64,000 bases of DNA. Source: Ignavibacteria bacterium (GTDB lineage: Bacteria; Bacteroidota; Ignavibacteria; Ignavibacteriales; Ignavibacteriaceae). This document shows, piece by piece, positions 63,852 through 64,000 of the stretch (its first letter is position 1; every line of letters begins with the position of its first letter). The DNA lies in contig JAUYAB010000078.1 of assembly GCA_030693705.1 (NCBI GenBank), positions 33,068-97,067 of the forward strand. The letters are read 5' to 3'. A program made the position numbers and the translations under genes. Under the pieces are notes generated by a model. The model searched no databases and was not told the DNA's origin. It saw nothing but the letters and a program-made list of their open reading frames with translations.

Positions 63852-64000
63852 ATGAAATTAGTGCTTTTAATATTTTTTATGTCAATTGCTTTATTCGGTC
63901 AAAACGCAAATACAAAATTAATTCTTGAAGGCAAAGTTATATCAAAAATAAATAATGAACCCGTCCAAGGTTGTAATGTTTTTATTAAAAATACACAAAT
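63852..64000 (+). CDS. Cassette 8: near-identical copy of the cassette 2 gene, truncated by window edge
   Basis: The first 149 coding bases match the cassette 2 gene except for one change (an ATA/ATG difference in the signal peptide, Ile to Met). One more difference lies in the leader before the start. The preceding attC differs from the one before cassette 2, so this is a copy of the cassette and not of the flanking array. The gene continues beyond the window and should encode the CarboxypepD_reg-like secreted protein. Confidence 0.85.
   Translation, partial: MKLVLLIFFMSIALFGQNANTKLILEGKVISKINNEPVQGCNVFIKNTQ

Larger units (their letters stand above)
56200..64000 (+). mobile_element. Chromosomal integron with eight cassettes (right end beyond window)
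   Basis: The element comprises the integrase, an attI junction and eight cassettes separated by seven attC sites. Recombination points (G^TT) are at 57427/57428, 58674/58675, 59485/59486, 60110/60111, 60872/60873, 62222/62223, 63133/63134 and 63832/63833. In every complete cassette the R'' box is the exact complement of the seven-base core at its own left boundary (including cores with TTAGGG, TTAGCT, TTATAC and TTATAT). This is the signature expected of circular cassettes inserted one by one. The array continues beyond the window. Confidence 0.93.

Overview
The window looks like part of a chromosome from the Ignavibacteria/Bacteroidota-Chlorobi lineage. This is inferred from the AT-rich, low-Shine-Dalgarno gene style, the LeuRS variant, secreted proteins with PKD, FecR/LysM and CarboxypepD_reg-like domains, and the many imperfect hairpin repeats between genes. 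No rRNA or tRNA gene was recognised, so the placement is a judgement and not a proof.

Bases 1 to about 53 kb are mostly ordinary chromosome. They hold the end of gyrA, a CorA transporter, glgA, hemB, secreted hydrolases, hemH, mfd, a tryptophanase operon that also carries the AMMECR1 and Memo genes of the AmmeMemoRadiSam set (its radical SAM gene converges on them), a large secreted PKD-repeat protein next to a LysM/FecR protein and two histidine kinases, priA, an LD-carboxypeptidase, a second and divergent CorA, lysA, leuS, serS, and two ABC half-exporters flanking a 2-hydroxyacid dehydrogenase. Small toxin-antitoxin or abortive-infection-like modules are scattered among them: a ParE type at 12.0 kb, a decayed RelE type at 17.0 kb, a lone HicB-like protein at 42.3 kb, an AbiEii type at 47.5 kb and MntA/HepT at 53.2 kb.

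Bases 53.9 to 56.2 kb are a repeat-rich junction. They contain long imperfect inverted repeats, perfect short hairpins, an array of about twelve 21-bp units ending in an intrinsic terminator, and a gene for an internally duplicated protein of unknown function.

Bases 56.2 to 64.0 kb are a chromosomal integron, the most notable system here. A tyrosine recombinase with the integron-integrase-specific insertion is followed by an attI junction, seven complete attC sites and eight gene cassettes, the last cut by the window end. The integrase is transcribed in the same direction as the cassettes, the reverse of the classical layout. Each cassette's R'' box is the exact complement of the bases at its own left end, so the boundaries can be read to the base: 57427/57428, 58674/58675, 59485/59486, 60110/60111, 60872/60873, 62222/62223, 63133/63134 and 63832/63833. 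The attC sites are unusually long, about 186 to 226 bp. Cassette products are mainly membrane or secreted proteins of unknown function, plus an HNH nuclease with two further nuclease-like segments. Cassettes 2 and 8 are near-identical copies. The integrase has no ATG, GTG or TTG for its expected N-terminus, and cassette 3 seems to carry a -1 frameshift, so parts of the system may be decaying or use unusual expression.
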